Shown piece after piece: positions 22,708 to 33,931 of a DNA stretch of 64,000 nucleotides. The position numbers and the translations under genes were made by a program. Each line of letters opens with the position of its first letter. Position 1 is the stretch's first letter. Source of the DNA: Albugo candida (taxonomy: Eukaryota > Oomycota > Peronosporomycetes > Albuginales); contig JBDOQK010000039.1 in assembly GCA_040437565.1 (NCBI GenBank), forward strand, positions 62,001 through 126,000. Direction: 5' to 3'. A model generated the notes under the pieces. That model had not been told where the DNA came from and did no database searches. It saw only the letters and a program-made list of their open reading frames with translations.

Positions 22708-23436
22708 ATGCCACCGACATCTCTCAAAGTACTTGTAATCGGCCCGAAAAGTTCGGGAAAAACGACTGTAAGAGCTACATGGAAGCGAACGTATGACTGA
22801 TTCTACGTACAGATTGCAAACTTCTTAGCCGGGCATCAAGATCGATTGGGAGGACAGGAACAATACCAGCCGACAGTGGCCGTTCGGTGGGTCTTGCGAT
22901 GCACGCAGGAGTAAGTAGATTGTGAAATTGTGCGTTTAGGATTCTGGAAACAGAATGCAACAAAGCAAGCGTTGAGTTGTGGGATGTATCAGGGGATCAA
23001 ATGTGAGTTTTCCTCCTATTTCATGTCGAAACCTTGATACGAGTCTACAGTTATGAGGCGTGTTGGCCTGCAATCGTCAAGGATGCGCAGGGCGTGCTAC
23101 TGGTCTACAATCCCGAGTCCCATTCTCACGAAAGCGAGGCGATGTTATGGTGAAGATATAGCACTGGCCTTCTTCATGTTTAAGCTCATGTACTTTGCCA
23201 AGCATAGGTACGAATGGTTTGTAACGAATCCTGGCCTGAATCCGTCGGCGCAGTGCCTCATCTTTGCTCATACAGCGACGACTACAAAATCTTCAAGTAC
23301 TGTTTCTAAGCTTAGAGTAAAAGCAAATCGCATCGCGAGCGCATTCGATACTCCGAGTGTTATCAAATCAGAGTATGAGAAATTTGCAGATTCTCTCAGT
23401 GAGTACATTGAGACGCAACATCGACAGCGTAAATGA
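22708..23436 (+). CDS. IFT22: IFT22 / RABL5 intraflagellar transport small GTPase-like protein
   Basis: A subunit of the IFT-B complex that moves cargo along flagella. In oomycetes it would be needed for zoospore flagella. Five exons are inferred: 22708-22767, 22813-22886, 22940-23002, 23051-23149 and 23208-23436 (525 bp, 174 aa; the human protein is about 185). Introns are 45-58 bp with GTAAGA, GTGGGT, GTGAGT and GTGAAG donors. The spliced protein has a P-loop, VIGPKSSGKTT, then IANFLAG, QPTVAVRILE, the ELWDVSGDQIYEACWPAIV switch region, and KDAQGVLLVYN. All of these match RABL5. The C-terminal exon is Lys/Ser-rich and ends in a helix. Confidence 0.9.
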
Positions 23437-23626
23437 GCTCACATTATAGATTCCCCACATATCGCGTATTTTAAAAGGGTAGCATACTCAATAAAATCTA
23501 TGCTTCTTTGTGACATGTTGCTCGGCNNNNNNNNNNNNNNNNNNNNNNNNNNNNNNNNNNNNNNNNNNNNNNNNNNNNNNNNNNNNNNNNNNNNNNNNNN
23601 NNNNNNNNNNNNNNNNNNNNNNNNNN
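23437..23626. other. Spacer and 100-N gap hiding the catalase 5' end
   Basis: The gap is 23527-23626. The left flank is non-coding sequence after IFT22. The right flank starts inside the catalase frame at about residue 168 of typical catalases. The true gap is therefore probably 0.5 kb or more, not 100 bp. Confidence 0.75.
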
Positions 23627-24768
23627 CCTTGAAACGAAATCCACAGACACATTTGCGCGACAATAATTTGTTTTGGGATTTTCTGTCTTTACGTCCAGAA
23701 TCGTTGCATCAACAGACGATTTTGTTCTCTGATCGAGGTATTCCCGACGGCTATCGGTTTATGAATGGGTATGGAAGCAACACGTTTAAAAATGTGAATG
23801 AAAATGGAGAAGTAGTTTTCGTGAAGTATCACTATAAATCGGACCAAGGAATTCGTAATCTATCTGATGAACAAGCACAAAAACTCTCAGGATTGGATGC
23901 GGATTATGCTTTACGCGATTTGTTTGAATCCATTGCGTCAGAGAATTATCCTGTTTGGACTATGTATCTTCAAGTCATGACTCCTGAACAAGCTCAACAC
24001 TGTTCGTTCAATCCATTTGACGTGACGAAAATTTGGCCGCACAACGAGTTTCCTCTCATTGAAATTGGACGTTTTGTTTTGAATCGAAACCCACAAAATT
24101 ACTTTGCCGAAGTTGAGCAACTGGTTTTTTCACCAGCTCATTTCATTCCTGGTATTGGTCCTTCGCCAGACAAAGTTCTTCAAGGACGCTTGTTCTCCTA
24201 CAATGACGCACATTATCACCGTCTGGGCGTGAACTATTCACAGATTCCAGTGAATCGAACCGTGATCAACTCGCAAACGTATCATCGTGATGGTCTGATG
24301 CGCGTTGATGGGAACATGTTCAATGAACCAGCGCATTTTCCCAACAGTTTGGGAGGTCCAGAGGAATCTAAAGTCGAAAAGTTTCAGAGTTACAGTGGAG
24401 ACTTTAGTGTGATCGACAAATATGAAACTCGAGATGACGACAATTTCACTCAGACTCGACTCTTTTATCAAAAAGTGCTGGATGATAGTGGGCGTGAGCG
24501 CCTCGCTGGAAACATTGCTGGGTCGCTTGTAAACGCAAGTAAGGAAGTCCAGGCGCGAGTATTGGCTAATTTCGATAAAGTCGATCCGGATTATGCTAAA
24601 CGTGTAGATAAGCAGCTTCAAGTGTTGGAGCAAGAGAATGCCAAAGGAATGATCAAAGAGAAGCAACCGACCGCTCCAATGAATCCTCCACGTGCTCCGT
24701 TCAAAGTTACAATGGAGATGTCCGACGATGTATTGGCTCCCCAATTTCGTCGGCAGTGTGCAGTGTAG
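23627..24768 (+). CDS. Heme catalase, N-terminal third missing in gap
   Basis: This enzyme dismutates hydrogen peroxide, with a likely role against host oxidative burst and in peroxisomes. The visible 380 residues begin at KRNPQTHLRDNNLFWDF and run to the stop. Landmarks are SDRGIPDGYRFMNGYGS, WPHNEFPLIEIG, NYFAEVEQ and the proximal heme-binding segment RLFSYNDAHYHRLG with its Tyr ligand. The distal catalytic His and Asn lie in the missing N-terminal part. The C-terminus ends CAV and is not a canonical SKL-like peroxisome signal. Monofunctional clade assignment is from similarity. Confidence 0.92.
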
Positions 24769-24877
24769 GTGTCAAGTAGCCATGATGGAAATAGTTGTCT
24801 AATCGAATATGAAAGTGGTGGTATTGTCATTGTTTTCAAATTTTGCCGCATATACGCCTCTGCTGTAAAAAATTATC

Positions 24878-26481
24878 CTATCTTTCTGAGCCAACAACCG
24901 TGGGTAGAATTGGCTTGGAGTACTCTAGACGTAATTGCTCATGCTTCGCTCGCTTGTACTCACCGTTGCTATCAACAATCGAAATTAAAGTGAGACAAAT
25001 AACATCAAACTGTGGGCACTTACAAGAAGCAGAAAACCGCTGACGTGAGCAGTAACAAAAATACCATAATCCACTCCGGTGTGGCGTAGATATACGAATG
25101 TGGGACTCTTCCAGTGATATCTACATGCTTTCTTCGAAGAATACTGAATAACGGGACCAAAATTGCCGATAGGAAATTCCCACAAAGTTGTTGCAAGGCT
25201 GCAACTGTGGACTCACTTGTCGGGAATGCACATTCTACGCCTAGTTCGAGAACAATCGGCTGCAAAGGGCCAAGTACCGCGCCAAGAAGAAGAAGCGTCG
25301 TCAGTGTCAACAGGCCACTGGTAACACTCAAAGTGAACTTAAAAAGCGTCAGACTCACTGCGGAGGCAAATATGCAAACTTGAAGAGCCTGAACGTGATT
25401 TTGCCGACGATCTACGAAACGTGAAATCACCTGACCTCCCACCAAAGAACTGACAATGAAGAGTGCGCCGATAGTACCAACTTGTGGCTTTGAAAAGCCT
25501 TCTGTACTGAGAAATTTCGCAAGAAGTGCAGACATGGCGTTCAATACACATTCAGCAACCGAGAAAACAAGAACTGTTATCCAAAATCCAGAATGTGCAA
25601 AGGCGTTTCCCCACTGCTTCCAGTTATATTCATCTTGGAGGTGGACGTCAGATATCGTGGAAGCTGTCTCAAACATATTGATTGAGTTCCGTTTTCTGCC
25701 AAAACGTGTCGGCCATGGTGATTCAGGGAACGAGACGAACGCAAAGTACGTCAGAATCCATAATGCTATTGCTAATCCAGCGATCATAGCTTCCCAGGAT
25801 GGTATATCCTGTATGGTATGCACCAAAAAGGGAGCTGTGAGGTAGACGACTGCGATGCCCATGGCGTTCGCATTCACTGCAATACTTGTTGCAGTCGCAC
25901 GAAGTGATGTCGGGAACCAATTAGCAGAAAGAACCGGAGGAGAATTGACCATAAACGGCATCGCCACTGCTGCTAAGACTTGCCCTAGGATGGTGAGGTA
26001 CACTTCATTCCAAAGACCGTATTGGGTCCCGAGATAACGGAAGGAAGCTCCCAGAGCTTGAAGCATTGCGCCCAGTAGTACACCATATCGTAAACCCATA
26101 CGATCGATTATCCACGATCCAAAAAAGGAGCATGGTATGTAAGAGATAAAGTATATTGTTATCAGCTCCGTGGAATGAAGCTGCCAGCCTCACGTCAGCG
26201 AAGTGGATCGGTAATTCTATGGAATGGCACACGCACCTGTTGTTTCCAGCGGTGTTCGGATAGCGTCACAATCGGGGCATACGAGTAGCATATCGCTTGA
26301 TTGGTTCCTGAGAGCAACGATAAGATCGCGAGCATGAGCCATTTCTTTCCAGAACTTTGAGTTTTTCCTTCAGGCAAATCGCTACTTGGCGCATTATCCT
26401 CAAAAGTGCCATATTCTACAGTCACTGTTACTCTTCAGTCAGGCGGAAGTAGTGATACAAACCAGAATCATATTTCTCCAT
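24878..26481 (-). CDS. FLVCR-like major facilitator transporter
   Basis: A 12-helix MFS carrier related to the FLVCR heme/choline transporters. Exons are 26463-26481, 26237-26415, 25024-26180 and 24878-24968 (1446 bp, 481 aa), with introns of 47-56 bp. The last intron has a perfect GTAAGTG donor. Splicing yields ICYSYAPI, ISYIPCSFFGSWIIDRMGLR, a long helix-rich middle, and a terminal exon with FFNGEYKRAKHEQLRLEY that matches the family's cytoplasmic tail. The first coding exon is only 19 bp and lies in the flank duplicated around the gap at 26561. The second copy changes one residue (Tyr4 to Asn). It is convergent with the catalase, whose stop is 109 bp away. Confidence 0.85.
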
Positions 26482-26795
26482 TGTTGGCAGCGTAGGAGCC
26501 TTTACAGATTACTAACGCTACTATAATATCTAGAGACCAATCGTACGCCCCTGCAAAAGGNNNNNNNNNNNNNNNNNNNNNNNNNNNNNNNNNNNNNNNN
26601 NNNNNNNNNNNNNNNNNNNNNNNNNNNNNNNNNNNNNNNNNNNNNNNNNNNNNNNNNNNNTACTCTTCATTCAGGCAAAAGTAGTGATACAAACCAGAAT
26701 CATTTTTCTCCATTGTTGGCATGGGAGTGGGAGCCTTTACAGATTACTAACGCTACTATAATATCTAGAGACCAATCGTACGCCCCTGCAAAAGG
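26429..26795. repeat. Diverged ~133-bp flanks of an assembly gap
   Basis: Bases 26429-26560 and 26661-26795 match with several substitutions and a 3-bp length difference around 100 N (26561-26660). Both contain the FLVCR first exon. The pattern suggests two alleles. Confidence 0.85.
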
Positions 26796-27101
26796 TCAGA
26801 TCCTTTCGGTGTTTTGATCGTCACGCAGCATGATACATATAGCAATGCAAATGCACGCTGCTTGTGATAAACTGCTCTGATGCGAGTATGGTGCTGTCGG
26901 TATGCTGATTTGCGCATTATGAACCTATTCCAATTGTACAATCGTAGTGCAATCGCACTCCTTTGCCCGTGTATGAAAATGTTTATAAACGCAAGTATCA
27001 GTCTCGAAATTGGAGCTTTGGATTCAAAGTTGTCGCTCAGTAGCATGATCAACCAATGCTTCCGTGAAGGAGCTGGCGTCAAGGGTCTGTGCTATGCGTC
27101 T
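26796..27101. other. Spacer downstream of ProRS
   Basis: About 300 bp between the repeated flank and the ProRS stop. No gene is recognisable. Confidence 0.4.
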
Positions 27102-29054
27102 TTAATTGGCAAACTGATTCTCGAAATAAGCCGAAAGTTCTTCAGGCTTCATAAAAGTTTTCTCCATTGTCAGTCGATTCTGTACTTCCACAAGTCGAGC
27201 GGTAGAATACTGTTTCCCAATGACAACCCGGTACGGATATCCTACAAGTTCCGACTCGACCAGTCTGACACCAGCACTCACTTGCCATCTGTCGTCGAGA
27301 ATCACATCAGGAGATCCGGTGCAATTAGAAGGAGCGCCACATTTTAATTGACTCAACTGAGCTGCAATTTTTCGCGCCTCTAGAGTCAGCGGATGGTCGG
27401 TGCGAGTTGCACCGATAGGCACCACAATAATGTGGTATGGAGCAATAACGTTAGGCCACTGAATGCCATTTTTGTCGTGTGATGTCTCAACAATTGCAGC
27501 CAGCAAACGTGATACACCAAGTCCAAAACATCCCATTTCGTAAGGCTCTTTGACTAAACATTCATCACTGATCCGAGAATGGAATGCATTCATTGATTTG
27601 GAGTACTTTTGGCCTAGATAAAACGCATGTGCGACTTCAATGCCCCGGCTTAATTTAAGCGAGCCTTTTCTGCAATGCGGACATATATCTCCTTCTTCCG
27701 CCAGTCGATAATTTCCAATTGATATAGACAAAGAGCTCTTCGATGGATTTGCCACGTGTGTGGCTGATTGTGATGCCTTAATTGCTTCATGCAACGATGA
27801 TAAAGCCTTTCCGCTGTGAGAGAATGATTGACCGAGCAGCAATGAATCATCGATGAGAACCTTAAGTTTCAGTGAACCACTGCAATCAACTGACTTGGCT
27901 CGATGGATAGCATTCTCATCCAATTGCAGCTTTACGGATATTTCATTCGCTTTTCGATCGCTTTGGAGAAAGACTGCAACGATAAAGTCTAAACCTGTGG
28001 TAAACAATTCGCAAGCATAAGAGAGTCCTGTGGGCGCAGACTTGGTGCTTTGTACAGCATTTGCAAGACTGATCCAAAGTTTCTGAAGTGCTGGATCATC
28101 CTTCGCAGTATCTCGCACTATTTCATACGGAATTATGTCAGCTTTCTCCTCCTTTGGCCCATATAAAAGTCCTTGCGCCTTCTCCACATTTGCCGCATAG
28201 TCGCATTCTTCACGTACAGGATTTGTCGAGCCAGAGCATGAGAGGATGCCATCTTCTCCTATCGACGCCAAAACGTGAAATTCATGAGAAAAATTGCCCC
28301 CAATCTCGCCAGTGTCGGCTTGTACTTGGACGACAGGTAGCCGTAGTATCCCTCGTAGAATCCGCTTGTACGATGCGATAACTGCATCATACGACTCCAC
28401 AGCATTCTTGTAATTTGTGTCGAATGTGTACATGTCTTTCATGATAAACTCTCTCGATCGTAGTAAGCCAAATCGCGGTCGCACTTCGTCTCGATACTTT
28501 TTTCCTATTTGATACAATCGTAAGCTTTGATGACCAGATTCACCACGCGCTTCCCGAGTCGGATTATAGTGTTGTGCTACTAGGGACGTCATGGGTTCCT
28601 CATGTGTTGGAGCTAGAATCTGCTCACTATTCCTTCTATCCTGAAACGTAAACAGCTCACTACTTCTACCTCTCCAACGATCCGATAATTTCCACAAATC
28701 AGCGGAAACGATTGCAGGCAAATCACATTTATTGCCACTGATTTGCTTCATTTCAATATCGATGATTCTTTCAAGCTTTTGTAAGACTCGTGTGGCCAAA
28801 GGAAGCATTGCAAAGGTTCCATGGCCACTTTTTCGAATGAAGCCTGCACGCAATAGCAACTGATAACTCGGTACTGCGGCTTCAATCGGAGCATTCTTCA
28901 ATGTGGGAATCCAAAGTTGAGATCGAAGAGCATATGCGGAAGCGGGACTTGTGTATTTTCGCGCACAGTGTCGCCTACAATATGGACGCAGACTCGGAGC
29001 ACGTATTGGTGCATGCTTGGACCACATGCAGCTGACGCGAGTTATACCGAGCAT
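27102..29054 (-). CDS. Prolyl-tRNA synthetase, bacterial/organellar type
   Basis: A single-exon 650-aa class II synthetase that charges tRNA-Pro. It is probably mitochondrial: the first ~45 residues are Arg/Ser-rich with no acidic residues. Class II motif 2 is RDEVRPRFGLLRSREFIMKD and motif 3 is MGCFGLGVSRLLAAIVE. The bacterial ProRS layout is clear: LAPTHEEPMTSLV, a reduced insertion domain at about residues 270-430, then an anticodon-binding domain from IIVVPIG to the end. The cytosolic ProRS would be a different, eukaryote-type gene. The ATG is chosen because the presequence follows it directly. Confidence 0.92.
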   Translation of the reverse strand: MLGITRVSCMWSKHAPIRAPSLRPYCRRHCARKYTSPASAYALRSQLWIPTLKNAPIEAAVPSYQLLLRAGFIRKSGHGTFAMLPLATRVLQKLERIIDIEMKQISGNKCDLPAIVSADLWKLSDRWRGRSSELFTFQDRRNSEQILAPTHEEPMTSLVAQHYNPTREARGESGHQSLRLYQIGKKYRDEVRPRFGLLRSREFIMKDMYTFDTNYKNAVESYDAVIASYKRILRGILRLPVVQVQADTGEIGGNFSHEFHVLASIGEDGILSCSGSTNPVREECDYAANVEKAQGLLYGPKEEKADIIPYEIVRDTAKDDPALQKLWISLANAVQSTKSAPTGLSYACELFTTGLDFIVAVFLQSDRKANEISVKLQLDENAIHRAKSVDCSGSLKLKVLIDDSLLLGQSFSHSGKALSSLHEAIKASQSATHVANPSKSSLSISIGNYRLAEEGDICPHCRKGSLKLSRGIEVAHAFYLGQKYSKSMNAFHSRISDECLVKEPYEMGCFGLGVSRLLAAIVETSHDKNGIQWPNVIAPYHIIVVPIGATRTDHPLTLEARKIAAQLSQLKCGAPSNCTGSPDVILDDRWQVSAGVRLVESELVGYPYRVVIGKQYSTARLVEVQNRLTMEKTFMKPEELSAYFENQFAN

Positions 29055-29360
29055 ACCGGTATAACGTGTACGACATGGCAGAGATTCCGTGGTGCAGGCT
29101 CATTTGGCTAGCATTGCGACTCTCAATTAAACGTCAGAATCTCGACCTATAACTGCTTCTCAATAAAAGCAAAGTGACATAGATGAATGTATAGTATCAT
29201 ATATTTACGGTTGAGCTACTCATGCTCGTGTTTGTGCGATTCCTAATGTATTACTCGATCGGTACGCTACTGCAGTAGCAACCGCTGCGAACATAACGGT
29301 TGAAAGTATACTCTATCTGCTCTATCGCATAAGGTCCACCACACTATTGTCGGAAGTTAA
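29055..29360. promoter_or_regulatory. Divergent promoter between ProRS and nucleotidyltransferase
   Basis: This 306-bp spacer lies between two divergent ATGs. It must carry both core promoters. AT-rich stretches are present near 29190-29210, but I see no defined motif. Confidence 0.4.
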
Positions 29361-32138
29361 ATGCAGCCTTCCACGCATAGCGATCGCAATCGTGTTCAAA
29401 ATACATCTGCTCATGTTGAATCCACGCACCAGAAGAATGAGGTCTATTCCCTCGAGCTAAATAAACTCATCGGTCAAATGCAACTGAATGAGCAAACAGC
29501 TCATAAGCCCCAAAGTAGCAGAATTCCGGGTGGAATTCCAAGCACACTCGAAGGTCTCCCTCCAGGAGCGCACAAGCCTAGGATGCATGCGCACGCGCAA
29601 ATGAGACCTCACGCTAACCGAGCCGCACCGGCACCACAATTGCACTCTCAAGCTCCTTTGCAAGCGCCTTCGCATAGTCAATCCCACCCTCGATCAACCG
29701 TTTTCGTAGCTCCACAGGCGCCCGAGTACAATCAAACAGTTCGAGTGAGCTTGTCATTACTTCCTCAAGAGTGTCCTATCGGTCGTACACTCGTCCTTGG
29801 ACTTTATCGGGTCGGTCAGCTCACAAATGAAAGGCCTTTTTTTGTAAAGCAGCTCTTTCTTGAACAAAAGCGACAATTGATGCATTCTTTGATTATTATC
29901 AGTATCACATGTCGAGCTCCACGATGTGCTGGAAACTTTGAATTTCGGGTTGTTGAGCAATTTGACAGTAAGCAGGATGCAAATCGACAACGTAATGCAA
30001 GGGAAGTCGTCAGAGAAGATGGAAAAAGCTATTCCGATACAACTTTTGCAACCAGCAACATGATGCACGTCAAAATGGAAGACTCTGACTTTAAGAAGTC
30101 ACTTCTGTCCACTGAGACCAAACTCCAACAAAGTGTGAATGATGGCGATTCGCAGCTATTGCTCGGCACATTCACCCTCTTCCAACGACTACTGGACCGA
30201 GTGGATCATCCAAAACTGCAAAAGCACGACATACTTTCTGTCGTACTNNNNNNNNNNNNNNNNNNNNNNNNNNNNNNNNNNNNNNNNNNNNNNNNNNNNN
30301 NNNNNNNNNNNNNNNNNNNNNNNNNNNNNNNNNNNNNNNNNNNNNNNGTCAAAATGGAAGACTCTGACTTTAAGAAGTCACTTCTGTCCACTGAGACCAA
30401 ACTCCAACAAAGTGTGAATGATGGCGATTCGCAGCTATTGCTCGGCACATTCACCCTCTTCCAACGACTACTGGACCGAGTGGATCATCCAAAACTGCAA
30501 AAGCACGACATACTTTCTGTCGTACTCGGTCAATTCATGAGTCTTATTTTGTGGGATCAATCCAAGTTGGAAGAGTGCTTCGAAAGCACAGATTCCATTC
30601 CTCGACCCATGGAGGCGTTCCACAGTGCCATGTGGAATATATTACAGTGTATAGAGCGGAATCCTATGCTTCAGAGTTTTCTATCTCCGACAGTGACTCA
30701 CAATACAGCTGCTTTGACGAGTCGATATTGCCCCGTTACGGGGCTTTTTTTCACGGACATAGCATCTCGAATGAAATATTGGAAAGCAAAGTTGGACCTT
30801 CCACTTATTGACTTTCAACAACATAGAATCGAGAACATCGTAGTCTCTCCTCTCATCACAAGTCGAGTTTCCGATTGGATTGAGCGCCAGGCTTCGTTTC
30901 TCATCCCAGATAGAGAAGAGTTTTGGAAAACAAGAGGCTCCATTTGCGATATTATAAATACATACGTGGTCCAGAAGCTTGGAATGGATGCAAAGCTGTA
31001 TGTATTCGGCTCGTCAGCGAATGATTTTGGGATGAATGAAAGTGATTTGGATCTCTGCCTGCTCATGCCCAATTATGAGCTTATGACACACGCCGAGAAG
31101 CGGCAAGTACTCACACAGGTTGTGACGCTCATGAAAGACTGCGATCTATTCCAAGATATCGACACTCGCCGGCTAGGGGCACGAGTGCCCATTGTGATGT
31201 TTAAAGTCTCAGTTTTCGACATTGAATGTGATTTGTGTATGGAAAATGCTCTTGCTCATCGTAATACGGCTCTCTTGCGTGCATATGCAAACGCGGATCC
31301 TCGAGTGCGGAAACTGGCGTACATTATAAAACATTTTGTCAAGCGAAGGCGAATGAACTGCGCTGCGGAAAGAACGTTATCGTCGTATGGATATCTACTA
31401 ATGCTGATACATTTTTTACAACAGCAAGAACCACCGATCTTACCCAACATGCAAACATTACCAGAATCGTGGGATGGAAATCCACGTTGTGGATGCAAAC
31501 GATCTTCACGAAGATGTCTATGGCGCTCTCCGCATTGTGATTTGACCGAAAGGCTGGACGAAATGAATCTACCGAGTGTTCGATCTTATAAATCGTCAAC
31601 GGATCGATCGAAAGGCTCTTATGTCGACCTCATCCCTGTGGAAACGTACTTTTACAATCCATTTGCGAAAAATGCAGACACGAGCGCAAGAATTAGGCTT
31701 TTAGAGGCATTCGGAAGTCGGAATGGTGCAACTGTGGGAGAACTGTTTACACGATTTTTGTTCTATTACGGTCTCCAATTTGACTCCTCGAGAATGGTTG
31801 TGAGCATCCGAATGGGACGGACTTTGTTGAAGACGGAAAAATATAGCCAGGACTCGCCGTATTGGCGATTTCACTCTCGCCTCAGTATCGAAGACCCATT
31901 TGAGACATCTTACGATGTTGCACACGTGCTCAAGGAGACGCGTCATTTTTATATCCGCCAGCAGTTCACCCGAGCGTATGTCAAGCTCGCAGAGGCGGCG
32001 ATTCAGACAGATTTATCCGAAGATTTTGACGACTTGATGGGAAGAATTGTTGAACAGGTCGACACTTTTCCTTTTCAGATGAAGCAGAATGCTCAGCTCG
32101 ACGATCTCCGAGGAGAGGCAGTGGGGCGTTTGATATGA
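29361..32138 (+). CDS. Terminal nucleotidyltransferase (Cid1/TUTase-like poly(A)/poly(U) polymerase)
   Basis: Adds nucleotides to RNA 3' ends, a role in RNA decay or maturation. The frame runs through the gap at 30248 because 179 duplicated bases plus 100 N equal 93 codons. With one copy left out the protein is 832 aa. The N-terminal ~130 residues are Gln/His/Pro-rich. The catalytic core starts near residue 455 with VFGSSANDFGMNESDLDLCL (GS and the two metal-binding Asps). The third Asp is in FDIECDLCMEN near 527. The PAP-associated domain has LSSYGYLLMLIHFLQ and a later LFTRFLFYYG. No RNA-recognition motif is visible. Whether it adds A or U cannot be decided. Confidence 0.85.
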   Translation: MQPSTHSDRNRVQNTSAHVESTHQKNEVYSLELNKLIGQMQLNEQTAHKPQSSRIPGGIPSTLEGLPPGAHKPRMHAHAQMRPHANRAAPAPQLHSQAPLQAPSHSQSHPRSTVFVAPQAPEYNQTVRVSLSLLPQECPIGRTLVLGLYRVGQLTNERPFFVKQLFLEQKRQLMHSLIIISITCRAPRCAGNFEFRVVEQFDSKQDANRQRNAREVVREDGKSYSDTTFATSNMMHVKMEDSDFKKSLLSTETKLQQSVNDGDSQLLLGTFTLFQRLLDRVDHPKLQKHDILSVVXXXXXXXXXXXXXXXXXXXXXXXXXXXXXXXXXXVKMEDSDFKKSLLSTETKLQQSVNDGDSQLLLGTFTLFQRLLDRVDHPKLQKHDILSVVLGQFMSLILWDQSKLEECFESTDSIPRPMEAFHSAMWNILQCIERNPMLQSFLSPTVTHNTAALTSRYCPVTGLFFTDIASRMKYWKAKLDLPLIDFQQHRIENIVVSPLITSRVSDWIERQASFLIPDREEFWKTRGSICDIINTYVVQKLGMDAKLYVFGSSANDFGMNESDLDLCLLMPNYELMTHAEKRQVLTQVVTLMKDCDLFQDIDTRRLGARVPIVMFKVSVFDIECDLCMENALAHRNTALLRAYANADPRVRKLAYIIKHFVKRRRMNCAAERTLSSYGYLLMLIHFLQQQEPPILPNMQTLPESWDGNPRCGCKRSSRRCLWRSPHCDLTERLDEMNLPSVRSYKSSTDRSKGSYVDLIPVETYFYNPFAKNADTSARIRLLEAFGSRNGATVGELFTRFLFYYGLQFDSSRMVVSIRMGRTLLKTEKYSQDSPYWRFHSRLSIEDPFETSYDVAHVLKETRHFYIRQQFTRAYVKLAEAAIQTDLSEDFDDLMGRIVEQVDTFPFQMKQNAQLDDLRGEAVGRLI
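30069..30526. repeat. Identical 179-bp flanks of an assembly gap
   Basis: Bases 30069-30247 and 30348-30526 are identical around 100 N. They repeat a stretch of the nucleotidyltransferase coding sequence and add a false 93-codon insertion without breaking the frame. Confidence 0.95.
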
Positions 32139-32327
32139 TCTCATTTTGTTGACGCTTACACCTGCAGGGCGAAACAAGCTGGTACGTTAACGGAAGCAGG
32201 CTAATGGTTTCCTTGATTATCTTTCTTCTATTCGCTGTCGCCAGCACATTCTTCTCGCATACATTTTATACATTGGCATCGGAAATGGTACTCTCTACAG
32301 CATACGCATTAAGAACAGCTTTCGACA

Positions 32328-33931
32328 TTAAGATGTGATGTACCTGAGCTCATGTTGGCGTTCTTCGTATGGCTGATCCGTGTCTATGTACTCGATACAC
32401 AGTTCATCCATCGGCTGTGGGCGCAAAAGTAAGACAAGCTGTACAATGCTGTTCGAGTTTGGTACCTGTATCGCTTGAATTGCGTGGATGTGTGCCTGGC
32501 CACTGTGGCCGTACACAACAATACAATTCGGAAGACAGCTATGATTCATTGTGCAAATCAAACTGAATAGCGCAGTTCCTTCCACGCCTACAAATGGACC
32601 GGGTGAAGGCTTTTTATCCAGACAAAACTCCTCTTCGTGAAGAGTGTTCGCTGAAGCTTGCTGGTCGCTGGAGGGGGAATTCGACACGGTCGAGGTACAT
32701 GCAAGCTCTAGTGTCCGAGCAACCCTGTTTTTCGCCTCATTCTCCGAAGCTGGCATATCTTCTAGATCAGTGTTCAGGACTTGTAAAGGATGATCAATCT
32801 CCATACTGATGTTGTTCATCTCAAACATGCCCACAATCTTGGCGAAAAAATCTACATTCAAGACATCTTCACACGCGATGCAGACTTCCTCCACCGATTT
32901 ATTACAAGGAAAGCGATCCTTCTCAACTCGTAGCACAATTGCCAGGGTATCCTCTAGCCCAGCCTGAAAGCATTCAAATGTCTGACTTATCAAATCGCGG
33001 AAAGAAGCTTTGTATTCTTCCATTGTTTGCTCCGAGTCTCGAACGTCTTCTTCGGAGACGACAACATCCCACCAATTGAGCTTGTGAAATTGATCTACAG
33101 CGAATCGCGCTTTCGCGAGATCAGAATGCTTGAGATATAGAAGCACCACTTTAGCAACAACCTTGGCAGCGAGTAAGAATATCTCATTGATGGCTACAGA
33201 ATCGATGTGAGTTATTGCAGAATGCGGAGAGAGAAAAAAGACCTATCGAGTGGTTGATAAAGTGTCCCATAGCCGAATCGTTTTGCAACGAGTACGAGCA
33301 ACACAGCGCGTGGGATTCCCTGTAAGCGCTAATTCGGCAATCCTCCGAGCAGTATACCTCACCGCATTGCTCACAAGAAGCAGCGGTGCCACGTGTGGCA
33401 AAATACTTTTGCTCGTAATTTTCGTCCGACTTTTTAGCTTTCAACATACTCTATGGTCTTTTCCAGCTCTGAAAATGTCGCAAGACTATCGAGCTTTCTA
33501 TCTGACGACGCGATCAACGCTTCTGCAGCATTGCGTACTCGTTCCCATTCTACGGGAGCGTCTATCAACGGGATGAAGCAATGTGCACAGCATTGTATGT
33601 GCTGTTTATTTTCTTCGTGTTGCATGGCGACAAATGGAACTTCCGACCAAATGCGGTCGCCTGGCGCGAATGTATTGATCGCATAAATCGCTTTACCCTT
33701 ATGCTCTCCAGCATAGCCACATGTAATCGATGCTCGCTGCTTGTTGGCAATCAATTGCGCATAATACTTGTGCACGTGCACATTTTCAAGTCGCTGCATG
33801 AGCTTGACTCTCGTGGGATTGGCGAAAATATTTAATGGCGAGCATGAGCGCAAAATTGGTCTTAAAGAATAGACAATTGTCACGTAGGAAGCTTTCCAGC
33901 TCCAGGATATGCAATCACCAGCATGACACAT
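32328..33931 (-). CDS. SET and MYND domain protein (SMYD-like lysine methyltransferase)
   Basis: Exons inferred as 33446-33931, 33243-33405 and 32328-33193 (1515 bp, 504 aa). The N-terminal SET part has GKAIYAINTFAPGDRIWSE. A MYND zinc finger sits in exon 2 (CEQCGEVYCSEDCRISAYRE, then the final C). The SET core in exon 3 has FSLICTMNHSCLPNC, and post-SET-like DELCIEYIDTDQ follows. This order, with MYND splitting SET, is the SMYD arrangement. The 40-bp first intron has a weak GTTGAA donor, so that junction is uncertain. The 49-bp second one is better. The start may instead be the ATG at 33799. Substrate is unknown. It is convergent with the nucleotidyltransferase. Confidence 0.75.
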
